Shown: positions 52,976 through 63,000 of the stretch, one piece after another
Layout: every line of letters starts with the position of its first letter
Position numbering within the stretch: the first letter of the stretch is position 1
Source: Terrimesophilobacter sp963702165
GTDB lineage: Bacteria; Actinomycetota; Actinomycetes; Actinomycetales; Microbacteriaceae
Direction of reading: 5' to 3'
Assembly: GCA_963702165.1 (NCBI GenBank)
Contig: OY969722.1
Location: forward strand, 2,666,001 to 2,730,000
Length of the DNA: 64,000 nucleotides
Position numbers and translations under genes: made by a program
The notes under the pieces: generated by a model
Databases searched by the model: none
Told to the model about the DNA's origin: nothing
Seen by the model: the letters and a program-made list of their open reading frames with translations, nothing else

Positions 52976-53902
52976 GTGCTCAAGTACACCCTTAAACGCC
53001 TGCTGCATCTGCTGCCCGTGTTCATCGGGGCGACGTTCCTTATCTTCGCCATGGTGTTCGCGCTCCCGGGCGACCCGATTCGCGCCCTTGCCGGTCAGAA
53101 CCCACTGCCCGAGTCGGTGATCGCGGCGATGCGCGTCAAGTACAACCTCGACGAGCCTTTGCTCACTCAGTACTTCCTCTACATGGGGAACCTGCTGCAG
53201 GGCGACCTGGGCACCGACTTCAATGACCGACCGGTGTCCGGCCTTATCGCGGCCAGCTGGCCGGCGACATTCCAGCTGGGCATCACCGCCTGGCTGATCG
53301 AGATCGTCGTCGGCATCCCGCTCGGCATCTGGATGGGACTGCGTCGCGGCAAGTTCGACGATGTCGTCGGCCGGGTGCTCACAGTCCTGGTGATCTCCGT
53401 TCCGGTGTTCGTCATCGGATTCTCGCTGCAGATGATCGTCGGCGTGCAGCTGGGTTGGCTCCCTGTCTCCAGTGCGCGCATGGGTTGGCCGCTCAGCTAC
53501 CTCCTACCCGGCTTTGTTCTTGCCATCTACGGACTGGCCTCGATCGCCCGACTGCTGCGTTCGAGCATCGCCGAGAACGTCCAGTCCGACTTCGTGAAGG
53601 CGGCAAAGGCGAAGGGGTTGACTCGCTCTCGAGTCGTGCGCGTTCACATCGTGCGGAACTCCCTCATCCCGGTGGTCACGCTCCTGGGCATCGACCTGGC
53701 CGCACTCATGGGCGGCGCCATTCTCATCGAGGGCATCTTCAACCTGCCCGGCATGGGAAACCAGATCTTCGCGGCCATCGGCGCCCATAACGGTCCTGTG
53801 ATCGTGGGCATCTCGACGATGCTCATCATCATCTTCCTGATCGGCAACCTCGTCGTCGACCTTGTTTACGCCGCACTAGACCCGAGGATCCGCCTTGGCT
53901 GA
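52976..53902 (+). CDS. Peptide ABC transporter permease (DppB/OppB)
   Basis: A 308-residue permease: family N-terminus (YTLKRLLHLLPVFIGATFLI), FALPGDPIRALAG, LLQGDLGTDFNDRPV, the EAA loop AAKAKGLTRSRVVRVHIVRN, and NLPGMGNQIFAAIG near the end. Starts with GTG. Overlaps the next gene by 8 bases. Confidence 0.94.
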   Translation: MLKYTLKRLLHLLPVFIGATFLIFAMVFALPGDPIRALAGQNPLPESVIAAMRVKYNLDEPLLTQYFLYMGNLLQGDLGTDFNDRPVSGLIAASWPATFQLGITAWLIEIVVGIPLGIWMGLRRGKFDDVVGRVLTVLVISVPVFVIGFSLQMIVGVQLGWLPVSSARMGWPLSYLLPGFVLAIYGLASIARLLRSSIAENVQSDFVKAAKAKGLTRSRVVRVHIVRNSLIPVVTLLGIDLAALMGGAILIEGIFNLPGMGNQIFAAIGAHNGPVIVGISTMLIIIFLIGNLVVDLVYAALDPRIRLG

Positions 53903-54833
53903 CACCGCTATCAACACGCCGCCAGCAGGCCGACGCGACCTCAACGTCAGACGGCCGCTTCGTCGCCGTCGCACGGCGGGTGGCGACACCTGGCGCGACC
54001 TGCTTCGTCAGCCGTTGTTCGTGCTGTCGGCGCTGTTCCTATTGACGATCTTCACGATCGCCGCGGTTCCGGAGCCGTTCGCCTGGATCTTCGGCAACGG
54101 AGACCCCCGTTCGTGCGACCTGAGTTTCAGCGCCCAGCCGGCCAGCCCCGGGCATCCGTTCGGTCACGACATCCAAGGCTGCGACCTGTGGGCGAATGTC
54201 ATCCACGGTGCGCGTCCCTCGATCGTGATCGGCCTCGTTGTCACTGTTGTCTCCACGCTGATCGCCGTGTTCCTCGGCAGCCTCGCTGGGTACCTCGGTG
54301 GTTTCGTGGACACGATCTTCGGCCGCGTTTCGGACATCTTCTACGGGTTCCCGTTCATCGTCGGCGCGATCGTGCTGCTCACGACCATCAACGATCGCAG
54401 CGTGATGACGGTCGCTCTGGTGCTGTCGGTGTTCTCGTGGCCGTTCATGGCTCGGCTCATGCGCGCATCCGTGCTGGAGCGCAAGAGCGCCGAGTACGTG
54501 CTCGCCGCGAAGGCGCTGGGCGCGTCGAAGTGGCGCATCATGTTCCGGCACATCATGCCCAACTCCATCTCGCCGGTGATCGTGATGGCCACCCTCGGGA
54601 TTGGGGGCACCATCGCCGGCGAGGCGGGGCTGACCTTCCTCGGGGTCGGTCTGCAGGCGCCGACCATCTCGTGGGGACTCCAGCTGAATACCGCCCAGAG
54701 CTACTTCCTCAACCACCCCCACCTTCTGCTCTATCCGGCGCTGGCCTTGAGCCTCACTGTTCTCGCATTCACCCTCATCGGTGACGCGGTGCGCGATGCG
54801 ATGGACCCCAAACTCCGTGAGGTGAACCGCTGA
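53895..54833 (+). CDS. Peptide ABC transporter permease (DppC/OppC)
   Basis: A 312-residue permease with a TTG start: basic N-terminus (RRPLRRRRTAGGDTWRDLLR), first helix, outside domain with PASPGHPFGHDIQGCDLWA, core VIGLVVTVVSTLIAVFLGSL, and the EAA loop VLAAKALGASKWRIMFRHIM. The stop and the ATG of the next gene overlap (TGATG). Confidence 0.94.
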   Translation: MADTAINTPPAGRRDLNVRRPLRRRRTAGGDTWRDLLRQPLFVLSALFLLTIFTIAAVPEPFAWIFGNGDPRSCDLSFSAQPASPGHPFGHDIQGCDLWANVIHGARPSIVIGLVVTVVSTLIAVFLGSLAGYLGGFVDTIFGRVSDIFYGFPFIVGAIVLLTTINDRSVMTVALVLSVFSWPFMARLMRASVLERKSAEYVLAAKALGASKWRIMFRHIMPNSISPVIVMATLGIGGTIAGEAGLTFLGVGLQAPTISWGLQLNTAQSYFLNHPHLLLYPALALSLTVLAFTLIGDAVRDAMDPKLREVNR

Positions 54834-55831
54834 TGGCCCCGACCACGCCCCTGCTCGACGTCCAAGACCTGCACGTGCAGTTCACAACGCGATCCGGCGT
54901 TGCTCGCGCGGTCAACGGGGTGTCCTTCTCCATCCAGCCGGGACGCTGCCTGGCCGTTCTCGGCGAGTCCGGGTCCGGCAAGTCCGTGACGGCGCAAGCC
55001 ATCATGGGCATCCTCGACGAGCCGGTCGGCAAGATCACCGGTGGGCGGATCCTGTATCGCGGCAGCGACCTGCTCAGCCTTCCGGAGAACGAGCGCGTTC
55101 AGGTGCGCGGGGCGGAGATCGCCCTCATCTTCCAGGACGCTCTGTCGGCACTCAACTCGGTGTACCCGGTCGGCAGGCAGATCAGTGAGGCCTACCGTGT
55201 GCGCAACGGCGTCTCCCGAAAGGACGCCCACAAGAGAGCGCTCGAGCTCATGGATCTGGTGCGGATCCCGGATGCCGCTGCGCGCGTCTCGCAGTACCCG
55301 CACCAGTTCTCGGGCGGCATGCGGCAGCGGATCATGATCGCCATGGCGCTCGCGCTCGAGCCGAAGCTGCTCATCGCGGACGAGCCGACGACGGCCCTCG
55401 ATGTCACCGTGCAGGCAGAGATCATGGAACTGCTCGCCGAGATCAGGGCTGAGCGGAATATGGCCATGATGCTGATCACCCACGATCTGGGCGTCGTGGC
55501 CGAGAACGCCGACGACGTGGTGGTCATGTACGCGGGCCGCACGGTCGAGCGCGGCAACGTGTTCGACGTCTTCGCGGGTCCACGGCATCCGTACACCCGG
55601 GGCCTCCTGGCCTCGATGCCGGACATCGATGTGGTCTCGCAGGACCTGAACGCGATCCCCGGCGCCCCGCCACCGCTCACCGCGCTGCCGACCGGATGCT
55701 CGTTCCACCCCCGCTGCCCGCTCGCGACCGAGGTGTGCCGGGTGCAGCGTCCGGAGCTGCTTGAGCTCGAGCCTCAGAGCAGGGCGAGCGCCTGTCACCA
55801 CACCAACTTGCTGGAAGGAAGCCTGCGGTGA
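54833..55831 (+). CDS. Peptide ABC transporter ATP-binding protein (DppD/OppD)
   Basis: A 332-residue ATPase: Walker A GESGSGKSVTAQAI, Q-loop FQDALSALNSVYPV, signature FSGGMRQRIMIAMALAL, Walker B LLIADEPTTALDVT, and the C-terminal oligopeptide-type cluster (TGCSFHPRCPLATEVC with iron-sulfur-like Cys). Such tails may hold an Fe-S site in the DppD class. Confidence 0.95.
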   Translation: MAPTTPLLDVQDLHVQFTTRSGVARAVNGVSFSIQPGRCLAVLGESGSGKSVTAQAIMGILDEPVGKITGGRILYRGSDLLSLPENERVQVRGAEIALIFQDALSALNSVYPVGRQISEAYRVRNGVSRKDAHKRALELMDLVRIPDAAARVSQYPHQFSGGMRQRIMIAMALALEPKLLIADEPTTALDVTVQAEIMELLAEIRAERNMAMMLITHDLGVVAENADDVVVMYAGRTVERGNVFDVFAGPRHPYTRGLLASMPDIDVVSQDLNAIPGAPPPLTALPTGCSFHPRCPLATEVCRVQRPELLELEPQSRASACHHTNLLEGSLR

Positions 55832-56817
55832 CCACCTCACCCACCCCGCTGCTCTCCGTCACGGACGTGACGAAGCACTACCCGACATCGAGCGGCCTGC
55901 TCGGCCGCCGCAAGGGAGTCATCCACGCGCTGGACGGAGTGAGCCTGAACGTCGGCGAGGGCCGCACGCACGGGATCGTGGGCGAGTCTGGCTGCGGCAA
56001 GTCGACGCTGGCCAGATTGCTCGTGTCGTTGGAGCCCCCGACGAGCGGGACTATTCGCTATCGCGGGCATGACCTGGCCGCAATGAGCGCCGACGAGATG
56101 CGTTCGGTGCGGCGCAACGTGCAGATCGTGATGCAGGACCCCTACGCGTCGCTCAACCCCCGGATGACGGTGGGCGAGATCGTGCGCGAGCCGTTCGACA
56201 TCCACACCGACGTTGTGCCGAGGGGTCGGAGGGACGCGCGGGTCAAGGAGATCCTGGAGCTGGTGGGCCTCGACCCCACCATGACCGACCGATACCCGCA
56301 TCAGTTCTCCGGCGGTCAGCGGCAGCGCATCGGAATCGCGCGCGGGCTGGCGCTCGATCCGGAGGTGCTGGTCTGCGACGAAGCGGTGTCCGCGCTCGAC
56401 GTGTCGGTGCAAGCGCAGGTGCTCAGCCTGCTGCGCTCGCTGCAGGGCGAGTTGGGGCTGTCGTACGTGTTCATCTCGCACGACCTCTCGGTGGTGCGCC
56501 AGATCTGCCACGACGTCACGGTCATGTACCTGGGGCGTGTCGTGGAGACGGGCACAACGGAAGAAGTCGTCGGCGACGCAGTGCATCCGTACACCCGGGC
56601 GCTGCTGTCGGCGGTTCCCCGCGTTGACCCGACCCTGCGTGATTCGCGAAAGCGCACCGTGCTCTCGGGCGACCTGCCGAGCCCCGCCAACCCGCCGTCC
56701 GGATGTCGGTTCCGCACCCGGTGCCCACTCGCGCACGACGCGTGCGCCGAGACGGAACCGCAGCTGGCGCCGCTGGCGGGTCGGTCCGGGGCGAGCGCCT
56801 GCCTGCTCACGCAGTAG
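55828..56817 (+). CDS. Peptide ABC transporter ATP-binding protein (DppF/OppF)
   Basis: A 329-residue partner ATPase with a GTG start overlapping DppD by four bases. Walker A GESGCGKSTLARLLV, Q-loop MQDPYASLNPRMTV, signature FSGGQRQRIGIARGLAL, Walker B VLVCDEAVSALDVS, and the C-terminal SGCRFRTRCPLAHDAC tail. Together with DppD it drives the importer. The operon ends here, followed by palindrome family I copy 4. Confidence 0.95.
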   Translation: MTTSPTPLLSVTDVTKHYPTSSGLLGRRKGVIHALDGVSLNVGEGRTHGIVGESGCGKSTLARLLVSLEPPTSGTIRYRGHDLAAMSADEMRSVRRNVQIVMQDPYASLNPRMTVGEIVREPFDIHTDVVPRGRRDARVKEILELVGLDPTMTDRYPHQFSGGQRQRIGIARGLALDPEVLVCDEAVSALDVSVQAQVLSLLRSLQGELGLSYVFISHDLSVVRQICHDVTVMYLGRVVETGTTEEVVGDAVHPYTRALLSAVPRVDPTLRDSRKRTVLSGDLPSPANPPSGCRFRTRCPLAHDACAETEPQLAPLAGRSGASACLLTQ

Positions 56818-56854
56818 GCGTCCACCCCCACCCCGCGAGAACCCCGAACATTCC

Positions 56855-56924
56855 ACACGCGCGGGTCGAACTTCCACGCGCCGGTCGAATTCGACCCGCG
56901 GGTGGAGGTTCGACCCGCGCGTGT
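56855..56924. repeat. Nested intergenic palindrome, family I, copy 4
   Basis: Outer arms ACACGCGCGGGTCGAA (56855-56870) and TTCGACCCGCGCGTGT (56909-56924) pair perfectly over 16 bp. The inner palindrome, centred on GGTCGAATTCGACC near 56888, has a few mismatches. It lies 3' of the peptide-importer operon. Confidence 0.85.
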
Positions 56925-57078
56925 CGCCGACCCACGGCGTGTCGGCGAATCGTCCGCTCGCCTTCCCCGTGAGTTTTCCTATAGAGTTCAGCGAACCGTT
57001 ATACCGGTACAGCTTGAGTCAGCCTGCCTGACTGGCCCGTTTCATTCCAGAACCCGAACTGCCGAATGTGAGCCCTGC

Positions 57079-60000
57079 ATGTCGAACCGCCGTCACACCG
57101 CGCGCAAGCGCGGCATGACACGGGGTTCCCGCACCGGGCGCTACATCGTCGGCTTCCTGCTCGCGCCGCTCCTCGCGGCCAGCTCCCTCACTCTGACCGC
57201 ACCGGTGCACGCCGCCGAAATCGCGTTCCTACCGCCGAGCGTGCAGGCTCCGGTTCTCGGTCCGGTCTGGGATGCCGAGCACGAGGCAGCCCTCCGCGCC
57301 GCCATCGAAGCCGCGGCCCTGCAGGCACACGAAGCAGCCCGTGCAGCGCAGCAGGCCGAGGCGGATGCCGCGGCAGAGCAGCCGGTGCGCTACGAGTACA
57401 TCGTCGTCACAACCCCGGTTCAGGCTCCCGCCAACACCGGCACCTCGAACTGCGTGATGACGAATACCGGCGCCGCCCCGACCGAGACCAACGCCGACGG
57501 CACGCAGTCGACCTCCAGCTCGAGCAGCTCAAGCAGCACCCTCGTCTGCGGACCCGGAACGGTCGGACCGACAACCGTTGGCACCACCCCTGACCCCACG
57601 CCGGCACCTACCCCGGATCCCGAGCCGACCCCCGACCCCGCAGATGCTCCGGACGAGGATGCCACGCCCGAAGGTGACGTGCAGCCCGCCAGCTGGGGAA
57701 CGCCGGTCCGCATCTCCTCGGGCGATTCGCTCGCCGACGAGCTCCTCGCCGAGCAAGCGCCGACGGCCGGCGACGAACATCTGCCTGCGCCCGTTGCAGA
57801 ACAGCCGGCGCCCGTCGCGGCACAGCAGTCCTTCGCCATCCTCGCTGCCGAGGAGGAGCCGGAGCCGGTGACACCGGTCGCCGTGCAGCTCACGATCGCA
57901 GCGGGCAGCGCCGTCGACATCCGCCTCGTGGGCGGCGCGCTCCAGATTCAGCACGGTGGCGTCACCGAGACTTTCCCGCTCGCCGAGGTCGCCAGCCTCA
58001 CCATCACGACGTCCGGCGGCTCTGCCATCACCGTCGACGCAAGCGCGCTCGGCGCAGGCTTCCCGATCACCATCAACGGCGCCGGACCGGCTGACAGCCT
58101 GACCGTGCTCGCCGACGGCATCACCTGGACGCTCGGCGCTGCCGGAAGCGGCACCGTCACGGTCGGCAGCACAGGTCTCGTCTACACCGGCATCACCACC
58201 GTCGCCGCGGTCGGCACCGGGGCGACCCTGGTCGGCGCATCCGGTGGCGGGACCTGGGAGATCACGCGACCCGACGCGGGCACCATCGGCGGCATCGACT
58301 TCGACGGCTTCGCCAACCTGATCGGATCGGCTGACGCCGATGACCTGTTCATCTTCCGCTCCGGAGGCAGCCTCAGCGGCAGCCTCGACGGCGGCGCGAA
58401 CGGAAACGACACTCTCCAACTGCACGCCTCCGGCGGCGAGGTCACGTCCATCCCGAGCGGCAGCCAGTCGGGCACGATCACGTTCGAGGGCGGCCTGGTC
58501 AGCTACGCCGGCCTCGAGCCGATCCTGGTGACCGGCGCCGACGACGTCACCGTGACCACGACCACCGCCGACGACGTGATTCACGTCGGCCCGGCGACGA
58601 CCGCGGGCAACCTGGTGGTGCGCAGCGTCATCGGCTCGATGGAGACCGTCGAGTTCGTCATCCCCACCACCTCGCTCTCGGTGCTCGCCACCGCGCCGCG
58701 GGTGACCGTCCACATCACCGGCGACCTCCTGCTGCCCGGCGTGAACCTGCGCATCGTCGCGGCCTTCATCTACCTGGACGGCGTGCTCATCGACACCCGC
58801 ACCTTCGCGGTCGGCGGCACCGACGGTTCCATCGAACTCACCGCCACCGCGACCGCAGCCGACGACGCCACCGCGCGACTGGTCATCGAAGACGCCACTC
58901 TCAACGGCGGCGACATCACACTGACCTCGCTCGCCACCGTCGCACCGGGTACCGCCGCGGTCGTCACGGCGAACGCGCTCGCCGAGACACTCGTCACAGG
59001 CGACACCGCGATCACCGCCAGCGGCGACGTGCGCATCGGCAGCAGTGTCGAACTCGACGTCACCGCCGCATCGGTTCCGACCTCCGGCGGCACCACCGAC
59101 ACCGATGCCGCGCTCGCCGTCTCCGATGTGCAGAGCACCGCGCTCACCCGGGTCGCCGGCGCGACCACCATCACCGCAACCGGCACGCTGACCCTGGCGG
59201 CCAGCAACACGACGACCGTGACGACGACGGCGGATGCCTCTGCCGCGACGGCCGGTGGCGCCGTCGCCTCCGCCACCGTCCAGGTCGACTCCCTGTCGGA
59301 GCTCACCAGCACTGGCGCGGTGACCGCGTCGACGGTCGCCGTCACCGCCGAGTCGGAGCTGCAGGTCACCACGACAGCCACCGCCAGCGCGAACGGCTCG
59401 ACCGCCAACGACGAGGCACCGGACACGACCACCGGCAACAACGCGAACACGCCGGGAGGCGGCACCGTCACGATCGCCGGAGCGATCGCCCACACCAGCG
59501 TCGACCAGACGACCCGCGCCCGGATCGCCCCCAGCGCAGTCGCGACCGGCCCGGTCACCGCGGCCGGCGGCGTGACCGTGAGCGCGGTATCCCGCGGCGA
59601 CGTCCACTCGGTAGCGGACGGGAGCCCGGTCGCCTCAGGCGCCAGCGGCGTGGGCGTCGCCGTCGCGGTCACCCTGACCGACATCGTCACCGAAGCCACG
59701 ATCCGAGACCTCTCAGTTGACGCGCCCGCCGTGACGGTCTCCGCCACGACCGCCCCGCTCGCGACCGGATCGAACCAGTACACCGCGCGATCCATCTCCG
59801 GGGCGTCCGCCGGGAGTGCGGGAGCCGTCGGCGCCGCCGGCGCCCTCGCCCTGACCATCGCCACGGTGTCGACCGTCGCCACGCTGGGCGGGGAGGTCCA
59901 GCTCGAGAACGACGGCGACGTCACCGTCGCCACCCGCTCCGCCAAGTCGACCACCGCCAGCGCACTGCCCGGCACCTCGGCCGGGGCCACCACCGGGGTG

Positions 60001-63000
60001 GGCGCGAGCGTCGCCCTCACGGTCGTCGACGACACCACGCGCTCCGCGATCGCGGACGGCGCGATCCTCACCGGCGTGCGGGACCTGACCATCACAGCCG
60101 ACTCCGCAGCGGCGAGCAGCACCGAGGCGCGGGGCGGCGTCTGGGCTGCAGGCGTCGCCATCTCCGGGGTGACCGCGATCAGCTACTCGAGAGTCGCCAC
60201 CGAGTCGATGATCGGCGCCGGCCCAGGGCTCACCGCCAGCGGCGACGTGCTGATCCAGGCCCGCCAGCTCGCACCGGTCAGCACCATCGCCGCGGGGGAG
60301 GTGGATGCAGCGGATGCCGCGGTCGGCGTCTCCCTGGCCCTCACCTTCGCGAACCACACCGTGCGCGCCACGACCCTGCGCGACGTCACCGCGGCCGGCA
60401 CCATCACCATCCGCGTATCGGGTGCCTCCAGCACCGACACGGTCGCCACCTCATCGGCCAGCGGCGCCCCCGAGAACGACGGCGTCCAGCCGGCCCCCTC
60501 CACCAGAGTCGACGACGCAGCCGACTACGTCGACACCAAGGGCTCAACCCCACCCGGAGGCTCCGGTTCCCTTCCCTCCGGCACACCCGGCGGTGACGTG
60601 GCCGTGGCGGCCGCGATCGCGGTGACCGTCCACACCTCGGCCGCCGACGCATCGGTAGATGGCGTCACCCTGCGCGCCGGGACCGTCGTCATCGACGCGC
60701 GCCACCACGACTCGGCGAACTCGACCGCGAGCGGGTCGCCCTCCACCCGAGGCCCACCTGCCGAGGCAACCATCGCAGCCGGCCTCGCCATCACTGACGC
60801 TGACGTCAGGATCACCGCGAACGTCGGCCCGGGCGCCACCATCGTCGCCACCGCGCTCAGCCTCACCGCAGGCGTCGACAGCACCACCGCAACGGGGGCA
60901 GCAGCAACAGCCCACACCTTCACCGCAGCCTCCACAGCCGGCATCGGCACCGGGGGAACACTCGGAGCAGCCGGCTCCGTCGCCGTCCAAGTCGCGTCGA
61001 TCGCCACCTCGGCCAGGCTCCTCACCGGCTCCACCATCACCGCCGACACCATCAGCATCAGCGCAACCTCGTCGGCCACCTCGACCGCCACCGCCGCCAT
61101 GGCCGGCGGATCCGGCGCCCCGACCGTCGGGGTCGGCGCCTCATCGGCCACTGCCATCGTCGAGCACCGCACCCACGCAGGCATCGACGACGGGGTCACC
61201 ATCGGCCCGGCCGCCGCACTCACGATCTCCGCCACCACGACGGATGTCACGGCAGCCACCTCCCAAGGATCGGCATCCGGCGCCGGAGTCGGCATCGCCC
61301 CCTTCGCCGCCACGACGCTCGCGACCGTGGAGACCGCCGCGCGCCTCGGGTCCGGCTCCACCCTGACCACCACTGGCGCCGTCTCGATCAGCGCGCAGCA
61401 GACCGCGACCGCCACGGCCACCGCCACCGCCGCAACAACGTCAGCGGGCACCGCCGCTGTCGGCGTCGGCCTCGCCCTGACCATCGCCGACCACACGGTG
61501 CGGGCATCCATCGCCCGCAGCCTCAGCGCAGGCGGCGCTCTCACCCTGACCGCCTCCGCCACCTCGACCACCACCGCGACGGCGACCGCCTCGACCGGCG
61601 GCGCGCCAGAGTCGACCCAGGGCGCGGGCGCAGACGGCGACGGCACCCCGGGCTCAGGCGTCGACTCGCTCGTGAACCAGCAGCGCGACCAGGCCGACCA
61701 GATCGCCGCCGACCGCGGCGCGGCAACCTCGTCGGCATCCGGAGCCACCCCGAAGGCAGAGACGTCGGCCGGGGGAGTGGATGTCGCCGCCGCCATCGCC
61801 ATCGTGCTCACACGGTCCATCACCGACGCCGTCATCGAGCCGACCTCGGCGACCGTCTCCACCGCTGGTCTGCTCACCATCTCCGCGACCTCCACAGCAA
61901 CGGCCGCGACCACAGCAGACGGATCCGCAGCAGGCGGCGGCACGGCAGCCATCGGAGCGGCCGTCGCGGTGACGGATGCCAGCATCCGGTCGGGTGCACT
62001 GATCTCCGCCGGCGTCGTGGTGACGGCGGCCGACGCCACCGTCGCAGCGGCAACCACCACGACACTCGGCGCCACCTCCACCTCGGGTGCCGGCGGTGGC
62101 CAGGTGTCGGTCGCCGGCTCCCTCGCGCTGGTGCTCGGCGACATCGAGACCCTCGCCGAGCTGGCCGGCAGCATCCAGCTCTCCGGCGACCTGACACTCA
62201 CCTCCACCAGCGCCACCACCGCTGCCGCCAGGGCCCTGGCCGGCGACGGCGCGGCGGGCACCAGCGTGGGTGTCGGCGCATCCGTCGCCGTCGCTATCGT
62301 CGACGACGCCACCACCGCAGTCGTCAGCGACGGCGCCGCCGTGCTCGGCGCCAACCACCTGACGGTGACCGCCACCGCGACCCACACCGCCACCACCGAG
62401 GCGCGGATGGGCGCCACCGGCGGCAAGGTCGCCGTGACCCCGGCCGTCGCCACCACCCGCTCCACCGTCGCCACCCTCGCCCGCCTCGGTGCCGGGGCCG
62501 CCACCACTCTCACCGGCGACCTCATCGTCGGCGCGACCCAGACGGCGACGTCCGCCGCAACAGCAGGCGCCACCGCAGCAGGCGGTACGGCCGCCATCGG
62601 CATCTCCCTCGCCCTCACCATCGCCGACCACGGCGTGGTCGGCGCCTTGGGCCGCAACGTGCAGGCCGGCACCGTCAGCCTGACCGCGTCCAGCCGGTCG
62701 ACCAGCACCGCGAACGGCACCGCCTCGGCGGCGGGAGCACCCGGCGAAGCGGCCGGTGGCGCAGACGGCACAGGGGTCGACGACAAGATCCGGGCCGAGC
62801 GCGAGCACGCGGACACCCTCGCCGGGTCGACCGGTGACGCCCCAGCGACGCCGTCGGCCGCCACCTCGGCCGGCGGAGTGAACGCCGCCGCCGCTGTGGG
62901 AGTGGTCGTGACCACGGTGCGCGCCGGAGCGATTATCGAGCCGACAGTCACCGCCGTCACCGCGGCTGGCGCGGTGGTGCTCGCCTCCTCGACCAACACG

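Noticed and set aside
18015..56924. Possible CRISPR or phage attachment repeats from the palindromes
   Set aside because: Repeats are single, far apart, without spacers, cas genes or integrase, and always at gene ends.
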